A stretch of 64,000 nt of DNA from Methanolobus sp. (GCF_016278385.1 NZ_JADQBY010000002.1:170338-234337); one strand, 5' to 3'. Counted from the stretch's first letter, positions 42,408 through 53,809 are shown. Program-made: numbers and translations. Notes: a model not told the origin generated them from the sequence alone.

Positions 42408-43889
42408 ATGCACCTGGATCACAGACACAAAATATTACTCGTTGATGATGAGAAGATAAACATAGCAATTCTTACATCCTACCTTTCTGACACCTACGAT
42501 ATAATTTCAGTATCAAACGGTGAAGATGCACTTGAAGCAGTGAAAAAAGAAGATCCAGACCTCATACTTCTTGATGTGGTTATGCCTGGAATGGACGGAT
42601 TCGATGTCTGCAGGATAATCAAGCAGGAGTATAAACTTGATTTTATACCTATAATAATGCTTACTGCCCTGAAATCCAGGAACGACCACCAGAAAGGCAT
42701 TGAAGTTGGTGCGGATGATTTCCTGAAAAAGCCCGCTGAAAAGTTTGAGCTGAACAAAAAGATAACAGCCCTGCTACGAATCAAAGAACAACATGATTCA
42801 CTCCTCACAGACAGGAACAAAGCATACGACTATCTTGACCATGTAGGTGTTTTGATAGCAGTTCTTGACGACAATTACAAGCTTGTCCACATCAATAAAA
42901 AAGGAGCTGACATCCTTGGATATAACAGGGACAATATCATCAATAGAGACTGGATGGATCTTTTTGCCGCGGAAAGCTATAGAGAGCATATCAAAAACAG
43001 ATATGATAAACTTCTGAAAGGAAATTGTATTGGGTCCGAATACCACGAATACCCCATAATGACCATCACGAGGAAAGAAAGACTTTTCAGGTGGTATGAT
43101 TCGGTCCTGAAGAATGAAGAGGGAAAAATAAACAGCATCCTGATATCAGGAGAAGATATCACAGAGAAGAGAATGGATGAAATTAAATTAATGGAATATG
43201 CAAATCAATTGAAGCATTCCAATGATCTAAAGGACCTTTTCACCGACGTATTGCGCCATGACCTGTTAAATCCTGCCGGACTTATTAAATCATTTACCGA
43301 GATACTCGAGGAAAAAAATCCCAGCGATGAACAAAAATACATAATCGATAATATCAAAAAATCAAATTTGAAACTCATTGAACTTATCGAAGATGCAGCA
43401 CATCTTGCAAAGCTTGAATCCATGGAGGAAATGGTTTTTGTAAGAATGGATATAGGGTCAATAATAACAGACCTGGTTCATAGTTTTACACCAGAAATAG
43501 AACGCAAAGGTATCAAAATAGAGATGAAAACAGGCGTCTCTTATCCTGCACTCGCCAACCCGATGATACGGGGCGTTTTTTCCAACCTGCTTTCAAACGC
43601 AATAAAGTATAGCCCCGACAATACCACCATCATGATAAGAGTTGATGATACTGCTAACAGATGGAAAGTGAGTGTTACAGACCAGGGAAATGGCATCCCT
43701 GATAAAGACAAAGAAGCTGTTTTTGACCGTTTTAACAGGCTACATAAAGAAAACATAAAAGGAAATGGAATCGGGCTTGCTATAGTGAAAAGGATTATGG
43801 ACCTACATGAAGAAAGTGTGGGAATCAATGACAATCCTAAAGGTAAAGGAAGCGTTTTCTGGTTCACATTGAAAAAGATTCAGAGATAA
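42408..43889 (+). CDS. REC-PAS-histidine kinase
   Basis: ILLVDDEKINIAILTSYL, LILLDVVMPGMDG; PAS; LRHDLLNPAGLIKSFTEIL; NLLSNAIKYSP; GNGIGLAIVKRIM. Confidence 0.9.
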   Translation: MHLDHRHKILLVDDEKINIAILTSYLSDTYDIISVSNGEDALEAVKKEDPDLILLDVVMPGMDGFDVCRIIKQEYKLDFIPIIMLTALKSRNDHQKGIEVGADDFLKKPAEKFELNKKITALLRIKEQHDSLLTDRNKAYDYLDHVGVLIAVLDDNYKLVHINKKGADILGYNRDNIINRDWMDLFAAESYREHIKNRYDKLLKGNCIGSEYHEYPIMTITRKERLFRWYDSVLKNEEGKINSILISGEDITEKRMDEIKLMEYANQLKHSNDLKDLFTDVLRHDLLNPAGLIKSFTEILEEKNPSDEQKYIIDNIKKSNLKLIELIEDAAHLAKLESMEEMVFVRMDIGSIITDLVHSFTPEIERKGIKIEMKTGVSYPALANPMIRGVFSNLLSNAIKYSPDNTTIMIRVDDTANRWKVSVTDQGNGIPDKDKEAVFDRFNRLHKENIKGNGIGLAIVKRIMDLHEESVGINDNPKGKGSVFWFTLKKIQR

Positions 43890-44295
43890 AAACTGAAATT
43901 ACAACTTACAATCAAGAAAAGATGCACAGCAGATGTGCAGCTTTGATTCTCTTTCTTTATCTCTGCCTCAAAGGAATCATAGCCCTTTGAACTACTATTT
44001 TTATGCCATTAATTTAAATATCACCGTATTTTTGCATCCTGCACAGGTTGTATGATATCTTAAAACCAATAATGAACTTACCGGTATCAACAGAAATACT
44101 AATTTTTAATAATGAGCTTGTTTCTTTTTTTGCTAAGCCGGGGAGAAAAGAAGCTAAAGTATATGCCGATAAAATTGTGATGACAATGGCCAGCTAGAGA
44201 TATCTTTAAGTATTAGCACATCAGTAATTGCCTTCCGTATATAGTGTATTTTTGTTGAAGAAATAGCTTAAAACATAAATTTAAAGAGGTTTATC

Positions 44296-44601
44296 ATGCA
44301 AAAACCAAACAAGCATATATTTATTTGTGCAAGCACAAGACTAAACGGAAAGGTGCAGGGCGCATGCAAGAACAAAGAATCACATAATCTGGTCGCGATG
44401 TTTAACGAAGCAATAATGGACAGGGATCTGGAAAGTGAAGTGATGGTTACTTCGACCGGATGTGTAGGTCTTTGTGAGAAAGGACCCATAGTTATGATTT
44501 ATCCTCAGCAGGCATGGTACGGAGAAGTAACTGAAGATGATATTGAGGACATACTTGATGCATTGGAGGAAGGTGCAGTCGTAGACAGATTGAGCCTATG
44601 A
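44296..44601 (+). CDS. Thioredoxin-fold [2Fe-2S] ferredoxin
   Basis: HIFICASTRLNGKVQGACKNK...VTSTGCVGLCEKGPIVMIYP, four-Cys pattern. Confidence 0.87.
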   Translation: MQKPNKHIFICASTRLNGKVQGACKNKESHNLVAMFNEAIMDRDLESEVMVTSTGCVGLCEKGPIVMIYPQQAWYGEVTEDDIEDILDALEEGAVVDRLSL

Positions 44602-44626
44602 AGAAACTGAATGCGATATTATAAAA

Positions 44627-44661
44627 CGAGTTGTTCAATTATATTGAATAACTCGCTTTTT
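44627..44661 (+). terminator. Terminator hairpin after ferredoxin gene
   Basis: CGAGTTGTTCAAT-TAT-ATTGAATAACTCG (12/13 paired, one G-U) followed by CTTTTTAT. Confidence 0.7.
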
Positions 44662-45025
44662 ATGGCTCTGTAAAAATCCTCATATGAATAATAAGTATAA
44701 CCTTGGCATACTTGTCAAGTTTATGCACCAATAGTTTGAATTTAACTTCTTTTGCCTGATTCAAGGACTTTTTGGCCATGAGTTCTTCCCCTGATATCCA
44801 ATATGGAACAAACACAATTACCCCTTTGTGTTTTCTTGTAACGAGTAATATCCAGGGGATTTGTCCTTTTTAAATTATTATTTGAAAATAAAATCTGAAG
44901 TAGGTTTTCCGCATAAACCAAATTGAAATTTTTTAAATTTTGCCTTGACCGAAAAATTACAGTCAATACTTGGAATGTGGGTCTTTCGGACTATATAAGC
45001 GTTTACCTAAAACGGACAAAAATAT

Positions 45026-45043
45026 CGTTTTTAGCTAGAAACG
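45026..45043. promoter_or_regulatory. Near-palindrome in the nifH upstream region
   Basis: CGTTTTTAGCTAGAAACG, flanked by direct repeat AAACGGACA (twice). Confidence 0.35.
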
Positions 45044-45184
45044 GACATAACGATCATACATTTATACATTATACAGAATGTTGAAACTATGCACTCCATA
45101 GATGACGTTTTTTATATATAGAACCTAAAAGTCACATCTAACATAATAGATAACTTTAAGTATAGTAACATAGTACATAGGATT

Positions 45185-45199
45185 CCGTTGTACGGTACA
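45185..45199. promoter_or_regulatory. Candidate nif operator
   Basis: CCGT-TGT-ACGG overlapping perfect palindrome TGTAC-G-GTACA, ~25-30 nt downstream of a TATA-like TTTAAGTATAG. Confidence 0.35.
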
Positions 45200-45275
45200 C
45201 CTTAAAGCAGCTCCAATAACACACATTCGTACAACAAATCCAATAAAAAAACACAGCAAACAAGTACAGAGGTAA

Positions 45276-46103
<828 letters not shown>

Positions 46104-46113
46104 GGTGAAATAA

Positions 46114-46431
46114 ATGCAGATGATTCGTGCAATTGTCAGGCCAACCAAGGTATCTGACATCGTTGAAGAACTTGAGAAGGAAGGCTTTGTTTCCCTTACC
46201 AAGACCGATGTATTCGGAAGAGGAAAGCAGAGAGGTATCCATACAGCTGAAGTACAGTTTGACGAACTTCCAAAGACAATGCTCATGATGGTAGTTGAAG
46301 ATGAGAACAAGTCAAAAGTTCTGGATATAATCAAGAGTTCAGCACACACAGGAAAGTACGGAGATGGGAAGATCTTCGTGAACCCTGTTGAAAGTGCATA
46401 CACCATACGTACCGGCGAAAGCGGACTTTAA
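46114..46431 (+). CDS. nifI1: PII-like nitrogenase regulator NifI1
   Basis: [25 protein letters not shown]...GRGKQRGI...[12 protein letters not shown]; located between nifH and nifD. Confidence 0.95.
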   Translation: MQMIRAIVRPTKVSDIVEELEKEGFVSLTKTDVFGRGKQRGIHTAEVQFDELPKTMLMMVVEDENKSKVLDIIKSSAHTGKYGDGKIFVNPVESAYTIRTGESGL

Positions 46432-46450
46432 ACCCGGAGGGGATTTTCAA

Positions 46451-46831
46451 ATGAAGGAAATAACGGCAATAATTCGCATGAACAAGGTGCACAAGACCCT
46501 CGATGCACTTTCAGAGTGTGGATACCCTTCTTTCACCGTGGAAAAGGTAATGGGCAGAGGAAAGCAAAAGGGATTATGCTATGAATTCGATCCACCACTT
46601 CCTGAGCAGGAAGGAGTGTCATCAAAGAACTGTATCCCATTCATTCCAAAGCGTCTGTTCACCATTGTTGTCGATGATAAGGCAGCAGACAAGGTTGTCC
46701 AGAGGATAATCAACATCAATCAGACAGGACATGCGGGGGATGGAAAGATCTTCGTAACAGACATACCTGAATCCTGCAGGATAAGGACAGGAGAAGAAGG
46801 CGATATCACTGTAGGGAGGGAAGAACAATGA
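46451..46831 (+). CDS. nifI2: PII-like nitrogenase regulator NifI2
   Basis: [41 protein letters not shown]...[13 protein letters not shown]; extended T-loop; 4-nt overlap with nifD. Confidence 0.95.
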   Translation: MKEITAIIRMNKVHKTLDALSECGYPSFTVEKVMGRGKQKGLCYEFDPPLPEQEGVSSKNCIPFIPKRLFTIVVDDKAADKVVQRIININQTGHAGDGKIFVTDIPESCRIRTGEEGDITVGREEQ

Positions 46832-48405
46832 GTTCTGAAGTCGAACAGTCACAGGATCTCATTGATGAGATGATGAAGATCTACCCTGAGAAGGTTGCAA
46901 AGGACAGGAGGAAGCACTTAACGGTCAAGGATTCCTGTTCCGAAAATCACATCGAGGCTAATGCCAAGACAATACCAGGTATAATGACAAACCGTGGTTG
47001 TGCCTATGCCGGTGGTAAGGGTGTGGTAATGGGACCTATCAAGGATATGGTTCACATCACACACGGACCAATTGGCTGTGGATATTACACCTGGGGAACC
47101 AGGAGAAACATGGCCAAGGCAGAAGATGGCGGTGACAACTTCCTGCAATACTGTTTCTCAACCGACATGAAAGAAACAGATATTGTATTCGGTGGTGAGA
47201 AGAAGCTCAAGGCAGCTATCGATGATGTAGTGAGGATATTCAAGCCAGGAGCAATCTCCATCTGTGCAACATGCCCTGTAGGGCTTATCGGTGATGACAT
47301 CGAAGCAGTAGCTGCGGAAGCAGAGAAGGAACATGGTGTAAAGATAATGTCCCTTCGCTGTGAAGGTTACAGAGGTGTAAGTCAGTCAGCAGGCCACCAC
47401 ATTGCAAGTAATGTGATCATGGAGCACATCGTTGGTACCGAAGAACTGGAAAATCCAACACCATTTGACATCAACATCTTTGGTGAATACAACATTGGTG
47501 GCGACCTCTGGGAGATCAAGCCACTCTTTGAGAAGATCGGGTATCGTATCGTTTCAAGTTTCACAGGAGACGGTTCATACCACAGTCTTGCAAAGGCACA
47601 CCATGCAAAGCTTAGTATCCTCCTCTGTCACAGGTCAGTTAACTACACTAACCGTATGATGGAAGAAAAGTACGGAGTCCCATGGTTAAAGGTCAACTAT
47701 GTAGGAATTGAAGGCACAAAGAAGTCACTCAGGAAGATGGCTCAGTTCTTCGATAATCCAGAAATTACAAAGAAGACCGAAGAAATAATAGAAGAAGAGA
47801 TGGCAAAGATCCAGCCTGAACTTGAGAAGTATAGAAACAAGCTTCAGGGCAAGACAACATTCATCTACTCCGGCGGATCAAGGTCACACCACTACCAGAA
47901 TCTCTTTGAAGATCTTGGTATGAAGGTTCTTGTTGCAGGATACCAGTTTGCTCACCGTGATGATTACGAAGGAAGGCAGATTCTGGACGGTTTGAAGGAA
48001 AAGGCATCCAGCGGAATGCTTGAAGATCTCCACTACGAGCTAGAGGAAGGATTTGAACCTGCTATCAGTGAAGAACGTATGCAGGAATTAAGGGAAAAGC
48101 TTGGTCTGATGGCCTATGATGGAATGATGCCGGAAATGAAGGATGGGACGATCGCTGTGGATGACCTCAACCACTACGAAACTGAATTCCTCATCAAGGA
48201 ACTCAAGCCAGACCTGTTCTGTTCAGGTATCAAGGACAAGTACATGGCACAGAAGATGGGAATCCCATCCAGGCAGATCCACTCCTACGACTACAGCGGA
48301 CGTTACACCGGATTCTCAGGTGTACTTAACTTCGCAAGGGATGTCGATATGGCAGTGAACAACCCAAGCTGGAAGCTCATAAAGACCCCATGGAAGGCAG
48401 AGTAA
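46828..48405 (+). CDS. nifD: Nitrogenase MoFe protein alpha chain
   Basis: [69 protein letters not shown], internal insertion relative to short NifD forms. Confidence 0.96.
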   Translation: MSSEVEQSQDLIDEMMKIYPEKVAKDRRKHLTVKDSCSENHIEANAKTIPGIMTNRGCAYAGGKGVVMGPIKDMVHITHGPIGCGYYTWGTRRNMAKAEDGGDNFLQYCFSTDMKETDIVFGGEKKLKAAIDDVVRIFKPGAISICATCPVGLIGDDIEAVAAEAEKEHGVKIMSLRCEGYRGVSQSAGHHIASNVIMEHIVGTEELENPTPFDINIFGEYNIGGDLWEIKPLFEKIGYRIVSSFTGDGSYHSLAKAHHAKLSILLCHRSVNYTNRMMEEKYGVPWLKVNYVGIEGTKKSLRKMAQFFDNPEITKKTEEIIEEEMAKIQPELEKYRNKLQGKTTFIYSGGSRSHHYQNLFEDLGMKVLVAGYQFAHRDDYEGRQILDGLKEKASSGMLEDLHYELEEGFEPAISEERMQELREKLGLMAYDGMMPEMKDGTIAVDDLNHYETEFLIKELKPDLFCSGIKDKYMAQKMGIPSRQIHSYDYSGRYTGFSGVLNFARDVDMAVNNPSWKLIKTPWKAE

Positions 48406-48418
48406 GGGAGGAAGAAAA

Positions 48419-49789
48419 ATGTTAGATTATACTCCAAAGGAAGAAGTTAAGAGAGATGCACTGGTGGTAAATCCTGCCAAGATATGCCAGCCAATTGGCG
48501 CATCATATGCTGCAATGGGTATACACAACTGTATGCCTCACAGCCATGGATCGCAGGGATGTCTCTCATACCTGAGAATGTGCCTTACAAGACACTTCAG
48601 GGAACAAACTGTAGGAACTACCAGTAGTTTCTATGAAGGAACTGCCGTTTTCGGTGGTGCATCCAATCTGAAGAAGTCACTCAGCAACATTGAGGCAGTA
48701 TACACACCAGAAGTTATTGCAATTCACACAACATGCCTCTCAGAGACAATTGGTGATGATGTAAACTCTATCATTGAAGACGTAAAGATGGAAGAGCTCA
48801 TTGACCCTTCGATCAAGCTCTGTGCTGCATCAACCCCCAGTTATGTGGGTTCCCACGTAACAGGCTATGACAACATGGTAAAGTCATTCGTTACAACCTT
48901 TGCCACAAAGACAAAGCCAAATGGTAAGCTTAACCTTATCCCAGGTTTTGTGGACCCTGGAGACATACGCGAGATGAAGAGAATACTCTCCATCATGAAA
49001 ATCCCAACTATTGTATTCCCAGACCAGACAGATGTGTTCGATGCCGGAATTACCGGAGAAGGAGGACTCTTTGCAAAGGGCGGTACCCCAATAGGAGATG
49101 TTGAGGACAGCGCAAACTCAATGGGAACGATTGCGCTCTGCGGTATGGCAGGAGGCGCAGCAGCAACTGTATTCAAGAACAAGTTCAAGATGCCAGTACA
49201 GATCGGACCTGCACCAATTGGTGTTCGTTACACTGACAGATTCATCATGAAGGCAGCAGAACTTGCAAATGTCCCGATCCCGCCGGAACTGGAACATGAA
49301 AGAGCGAGAATAGTCGATATGATGACAGATGCCCACCCACACTTCTACGGAAAGAAGGTAGCCATATTCGGTGATCCGGACATACTCGAAGGTCTGACAA
49401 GCCTGGTGCTTGAAATGGGAATGGAGCCAACTGTAATCCTATCTGGATCAGAGAGCAAGGCTTTCGTGGAAAGAGTTTCAGAGATGGTACACCCACTGTA
49501 TCCTGACTCACATATCCTTGCAGGAGCAGATTTATTCACACTCCACCAGATCATAAAGAACGAGCCTGTAGACATGCTGATTGGTAACACCTATGGAAAA
49601 CACATAGCACTTGCTGAAGATATTCCACTGATCAGAGTCGGTTTCCCAATCATGGACAGGGCAAACCTGCACTACTTCCCCGTCATGGGATACGCAGGAG
49701 CAGCTCGCATGATCGAGTGGATAGGAAACACATTCTTGGACATTAAAGACAAGACAATTCCTGAAGAGGAACTCGAGGTCGTTCAATAA
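48419..49789 (+). CDS. nifK: Nitrogenase MoFe protein beta chain
   Basis: VVNPAKICQPIGASYAAMGIHNCMPHSHGSQGCLSYLRM, TTCLSETIGDDV. Confidence 0.96.
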   Translation: MLDYTPKEEVKRDALVVNPAKICQPIGASYAAMGIHNCMPHSHGSQGCLSYLRMCLTRHFREQTVGTTSSFYEGTAVFGGASNLKKSLSNIEAVYTPEVIAIHTTCLSETIGDDVNSIIEDVKMEELIDPSIKLCAASTPSYVGSHVTGYDNMVKSFVTTFATKTKPNGKLNLIPGFVDPGDIREMKRILSIMKIPTIVFPDQTDVFDAGITGEGGLFAKGGTPIGDVEDSANSMGTIALCGMAGGAAATVFKNKFKMPVQIGPAPIGVRYTDRFIMKAAELANVPIPPELEHERARIVDMMTDAHPHFYGKKVAIFGDPDILEGLTSLVLEMGMEPTVILSGSESKAFVERVSEMVHPLYPDSHILAGADLFTLHQIIKNEPVDMLIGNTYGKHIALAEDIPLIRVGFPIMDRANLHYFPVMGYAGAARMIEWIGNTFLDIKDKTIPEEELEVVQ

Positions 49790-49805
49790 AACGACCTCTT
49801 TATAT
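49775..49805 (+). terminator. Intercistronic hairpin nifK-nifE (stop codon in loop)
   Basis: GAGGTCGTT-CAATAA-AACGACCTC, perfect 9-bp stem, followed by TTTATATTTTTA. Confidence 0.6.
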
Positions 49806-49821
49806 TTTTAGGAGTGAGAAC

Positions 49822-51321
49822 ATGCCAGACATTACAAGCGTGGTAGACACGCTGGATGAAAGAAAGCCATACATAGAACTGAAGCAGGCAAAGAGCAGCG
49901 GAGAACTTGCATGTGATAACACATCCATAGCAGGTTCAATGAGCCAGAGAGCCTGTGTTTATTCCGGTGCTCGTGTGGCGCTGAATCCGGTGACAGATGC
50001 TGTACATCTTGTACACGGTCCAATCGGATGCGCAAGTTACACCTGGGATATCAGGGGTAGCCTGTCAAGTGATAAGGAAACGTTCCGTACCAGTTTCTCA
50101 ACTGATATGAAGGAACTTGACGTAGTATTCGGTGGAGAGAAAAAACTCTCAAAGAGCATCGACGAGATTGTCGAGTTATACAAACCTCCTGTCATATTTG
50201 TCTATTCAACCTGTATTGTCGGTATAATCGGAGATGACCTTGAAGCGATTTGCAAGGAAGCAAACGAGCGAGTGGGCATTCCTATAATACCTGTACAATC
50301 AGAAGGTTTCAAGGGAACTAAGTCTGATGGATATAAGGCAGCATGCAATGCACTTATGCAGATCATCGGAACAAAGGAACCTGAGATCACTTCAGAATAC
50401 AGGATCAACATCTTTGGTGACTACAATGTAGCAGGAGATGTCTGGCTGGTAAAGCCCCTCTTTGAAAAGATGGGAATACAGGTCATCACTTCCATGACAG
50501 GCGATGCAACTGTAGATACTATCTCAAAGTCACACGGAGCCCAGTTGAATCTGGTTCAATGTTCCGGTTCCATGACATACCTTGCAAAATGGATGCAGAA
50601 GGAATATGGGATTCCTTACACCAAGGTGAGTTACTTTGGAATAGAGGATCTTGCAATTGCACTTAGAACAACAGCTGAGTTCTTTGGTTCCGAAGAAATG
50701 ATGAGAATCACCGAAGATATCATCGAAAAGGAAACAGAGAGAATAATGCCCGAGATTCAGGCAATCAGAAAAAGAGTTCAGGGAAAGACAGCAGCAATAT
50801 ACATGGGCGGTGCTGCCAAGGCACTTACATTAATAAAGGGCTTCCGGGAACTTGGAATGGAAGTCGTTATAATAGGTACTCAGACCGGAAAGAGAGAGGA
50901 CTATAAGCAGATCAGCTACCAGGTGAAGGATGGAACGGTCATTGTAGATGATGCAAATCCATTGGAACTTGCCGACCTTCTTGTTAATCAGAAGGCAGAC
51001 CTGATGGTAGCAGGTGTCAAAGAAAGATTCCTGGCTTACAAGCTTGGAGTCTCGTTCTGTGATTTCAATCATGACAGAGTCATTGAGTTCGAGGGATATG
51101 ACGGATTCCTGAACTTTGCAAGGGAAATTGACATTTCAATAAACAGTCCTGTATGGAAGTATGTTGGAAGCAAGCTGGGAGATTCAAATTCAGGAAGCTT
51201 GGAAATAAAGAACACCAACATGTCTGCAGAACAAAACACAGCAGAATCAAGGAAGGTTGTAGGGGAGAGAAGCAATATGCGCGATATTGACATAATTACA
51301 TTACAGGGGTCTGTGGCATGA
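49822..51321 (+). CDS. nifE: Nitrogenase FeMo-cofactor scaffold protein NifE
   Basis: [56 protein letters not shown]; position after nifK. Confidence 0.94.
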   Translation: MPDITSVVDTLDERKPYIELKQAKSSGELACDNTSIAGSMSQRACVYSGARVALNPVTDAVHLVHGPIGCASYTWDIRGSLSSDKETFRTSFSTDMKELDVVFGGEKKLSKSIDEIVELYKPPVIFVYSTCIVGIIGDDLEAICKEANERVGIPIIPVQSEGFKGTKSDGYKAACNALMQIIGTKEPEITSEYRINIFGDYNVAGDVWLVKPLFEKMGIQVITSMTGDATVDTISKSHGAQLNLVQCSGSMTYLAKWMQKEYGIPYTKVSYFGIEDLAIALRTTAEFFGSEEMMRITEDIIEKETERIMPEIQAIRKRVQGKTAAIYMGGAAKALTLIKGFRELGMEVVIIGTQTGKREDYKQISYQVKDGTVIVDDANPLELADLLVNQKADLMVAGVKERFLAYKLGVSFCDFNHDRVIEFEGYDGFLNFAREIDISINSPVWKYVGSKLGDSNSGSLEIKNTNMSAEQNTAESRKVVGERSNMRDIDIITLQGSVA

Positions 51322-52733
51322 GCGAGCGTAATTATACGACGGTCAACCCCTGCATAATGTGCCAGCCTATTGGCAGTGTAATGGCATTTAAGGGAATAGA
51401 GGATTCAATGGTTCTATTACACGGTTCCCAAGGTTGCAGTACATATATGAGACTGCACCTTGCACACCACTTCAGGGAACCTGTGGACATAGCTTCAAGC
51501 TCACTTAGTGAGAAGGGTGCAGTCTACGGTGGAAGCGAGAACCTGAAGAAGGCACTTAAGAACATAATATCACGATACGACCCGAAGGTCATCGGCGTTT
51601 CAACAACATGTCTTGCCGAGACGATCGGGGATGACATTTCCCGTATAATAAGTGAATTCAGGCAAGAGGAAAACATTGGCGATGAAAGAATAATCATCCC
51701 AGTCCCAACACCCAGCTATGAGGAAAGCCACAACAGTGGATACATCAAGGCTGTAGAGGCTATTGTCAAGACCTTCACACTGGAAGACTCAAATAAGGAG
51801 ATATTCAATAACAAGCTCAATGTCGTGCTTTCAGAGAATATCTCGCCTGAAGATACCAGGGAAATGAAGCATATTTTCACTGGTATTGTAGGACACAATT
51901 CATTCATACTCCTGCCTGACATCTCAGAGACATTTGATGCACCCATGACCGGAGACCTTCACAAGATACCCCTGGGAGGAACTACACACTCTGATATTGC
52001 AGATATGAAAAATAGTGCAGCAACTATCGGGCTTGGAATTACAAATGATAACAGAGCAGTCAACTATCTCGAACATACATTTGAGATTCCTGCACAAAAT
52101 CTGCCACTTCCCATAGGACTTGAGTACACTGACATGGTACTGAATGCATTGTCAGAGGTATCCGGGATGGAAATACCTGATGAGTTCCAGAAAGAAAGAG
52201 GAAGACTTATCGATGCCATGGTAGATGCTCACAAGTATGTTTATGGTACGAAGGTTGCAATCTATGGTGACCCTAACAATGTGCTGGGAATGTTATCTCT
52301 GGCACTTGAGAACGGCATGCATCCAACACTTGTGGTTGCTTCCAGTAAGTCACCAAGATTTGCAGAACATGCTATTGAAAGAGTTGACCAGGTAAAACCA
52401 GATTGCGATGTTACGATTCTTGAAGATGTAGACTTTGATACATTCAATGACGCAGTCAGAAAGGTAAAGCCTCAGATGCTTATTGGCAACTCCAATGGAA
52501 AGTACATTGCAAAGGATATGAACATCCCGTTGATAAGATTCGGGTTCCCAATACATGACAGGGTCGGTGCCCAGAGGATACTGACACTTGGATATAAGGG
52601 AGCAATGCGCATGCTCGACAGTATCACCAATACTATATTGGAAGTACAGGATACTGAAATAGCTGCGAAATGGTCTGAACCGGAAAGCTATGTTCCGCTC
52701 GGCGAAAGTAACTTTCACTCCGCAGAAGCGTGA
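51318..52733 (+). CDS. nifN: Nitrogenase FeMo-cofactor scaffold protein NifN
   Basis: NPCIMCQPIGSVMAFKGIEDSMVLLHGSQGCSTYMRLHLAHHFREP; 4-nt overlap with nifE. Confidence 0.93.
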   Translation: MSERNYTTVNPCIMCQPIGSVMAFKGIEDSMVLLHGSQGCSTYMRLHLAHHFREPVDIASSSLSEKGAVYGGSENLKKALKNIISRYDPKVIGVSTTCLAETIGDDISRIISEFRQEENIGDERIIIPVPTPSYEESHNSGYIKAVEAIVKTFTLEDSNKEIFNNKLNVVLSENISPEDTREMKHIFTGIVGHNSFILLPDISETFDAPMTGDLHKIPLGGTTHSDIADMKNSAATIGLGITNDNRAVNYLEHTFEIPAQNLPLPIGLEYTDMVLNALSEVSGMEIPDEFQKERGRLIDAMVDAHKYVYGTKVAIYGDPNNVLGMLSLALENGMHPTLVVASSKSPRFAEHAIERVDQVKPDCDVTILEDVDFDTFNDAVRKVKPQMLIGNSNGKYIAKDMNIPLIRFGFPIHDRVGAQRILTLGYKGAMRMLDSITNTILEVQDTEIAAKWSEPESYVPLGESNFHSAEA

Positions 52734-52758
52734 GGACAATACAAAGAATGTGTGAATA

Positions 52759-52805
52759 AAATTTGGCGTTTCTTTATTAGAAATTTGCCAAATTTACTTT
52801 TTTTG
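52759..52805. terminator. Terminator between nifN and the convergent redox operon
   Basis: AAATTTGGC...GCCAAATTT outer arms with additional internal pairing (TTTCT/AGAAA), then ACTTTTTTTG. Confidence 0.65.
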
Positions 52806-52867
52806 TTTAAAGTTCAACTTTTAGATTCAGAACGGTGCTTTAATACCGATTTAATCTGAACACCATG

Positions 52868-53458
52868 TCAGTAAATCCAGACGACCTCAGGTTCTTTCTT
52901 GGGAATCTCCTCAGTCTCTGTGGTCGGATATCCGAAGACTATGGGTGCAATTACCCTATAATCAGGTGTGATGCCAAGTTCTTCCAGAATCTCAGGATTA
53001 TCCTGAATGAAACATCCTGTTCCGATCCAGCAGCTTCCAATACCCATCGAATGAGCTGCAAGCATCATATTCTCAGCACATAGCGCACAGTCATAGTCAG
53101 CGGTCACACTTGCATTGTTGCCAAGGACTATAATAAGGACAGGTGCATCGTAAAATATATGGAATTCATCATTTGCAAGTTCCTTTTTGAACTCTACAGC
53201 AGCGTCATTGGTAGCTTCATCCAGCATTGCAAGCAAACGTGGTTTACAATGATCGGACATTCTTTTCATCATCTCACGGTTCTTCACAACAACAAAGAAC
53301 CATGGCTGGCTATCAAAACCTGATGGTGCATGAATACCTGCATCAATTATTGTTTTTATATCTTCGTCATTGATGTCCTTATCAATATATTCACGAACAC
53401 TTCTACGTGCCTTTATATTTTCAATTACACTATTTTCTTCCACTCCCATTGAAATCAC
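52868..53458 (-). CDS. Nitroreductase-family flavoprotein
   Basis: IKARRSVREYIDKDINDEDIKTIIDAGIHAPSGFDSQPWFFVVV, AHSMGIGSCWIG. Confidence 0.92.
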   Translation of the reverse strand: MISMGVEENSVIENIKARRSVREYIDKDINDEDIKTIIDAGIHAPSGFDSQPWFFVVVKNREMMKRMSDHCKPRLLAMLDEATNDAAVEFKKELANDEFHIFYDAPVLIIVLGNNASVTADYDCALCAENMMLAAHSMGIGSCWIGTGCFIQDNPEILEELGITPDYRVIAPIVFGYPTTETEEIPKKEPEVVWIY

Positions 53459-53461
53459 TCC

Positions 53462-53803
53462 TTATTTTTTAGATTCAAGGAATTCTTGCAGAGATATCTG
53501 CATAAGACTGTCAGGATCTTCAATATCCTTGTGTACGTAAAGACCACACCAGCATCGTTTCATTGCATCATAGTGTTCCCTGTGAAAAGGTATGCAGGGA
53601 CAGACAAGTTTCATATCATGCTCCCTTTCACCCGTAAGACCCTGGCATGGACAAAAAGGACTCCCTTTTTCCTTTTCGATGTTTACTTCCTGCTCAAGCA
53701 AGAAATCAACCAGTTCCGTATCAGGACTGAATTTATATCCCAGGGGACCCACAACCTTTGAGAACATGGCCCTTAGCTTTTCCTTTCTCTTTTCAGAATC
53801 CAT
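53462..53803 (-). CDS. Ferredoxin:thioredoxin reductase catalytic-subunit-like protein
   Basis: FCPCQGLTGEREHDMKLVCPCIPFHREHYDAMKRCWCGLYVHKD: three CXC motifs of FTR catalytic subunits. Confidence 0.9.
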   Translation of the reverse strand: MDSEKRKEKLRAMFSKVVGPLGYKFSPDTELVDFLLEQEVNIEKEKGSPFCPCQGLTGEREHDMKLVCPCIPFHREHYDAMKRCWCGLYVHKDIEDPDSLMQISLQEFLESKK

Positions 53804-53809
53804 CTGACA

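Noticed and set aside
46828-48405. Alternative (V- or Fe-only) nitrogenase
   Set aside because: NifD sequence features and the nifHI1I2DKEN order fit Mo nitrogenase; no vnfG/anfG-like gene.
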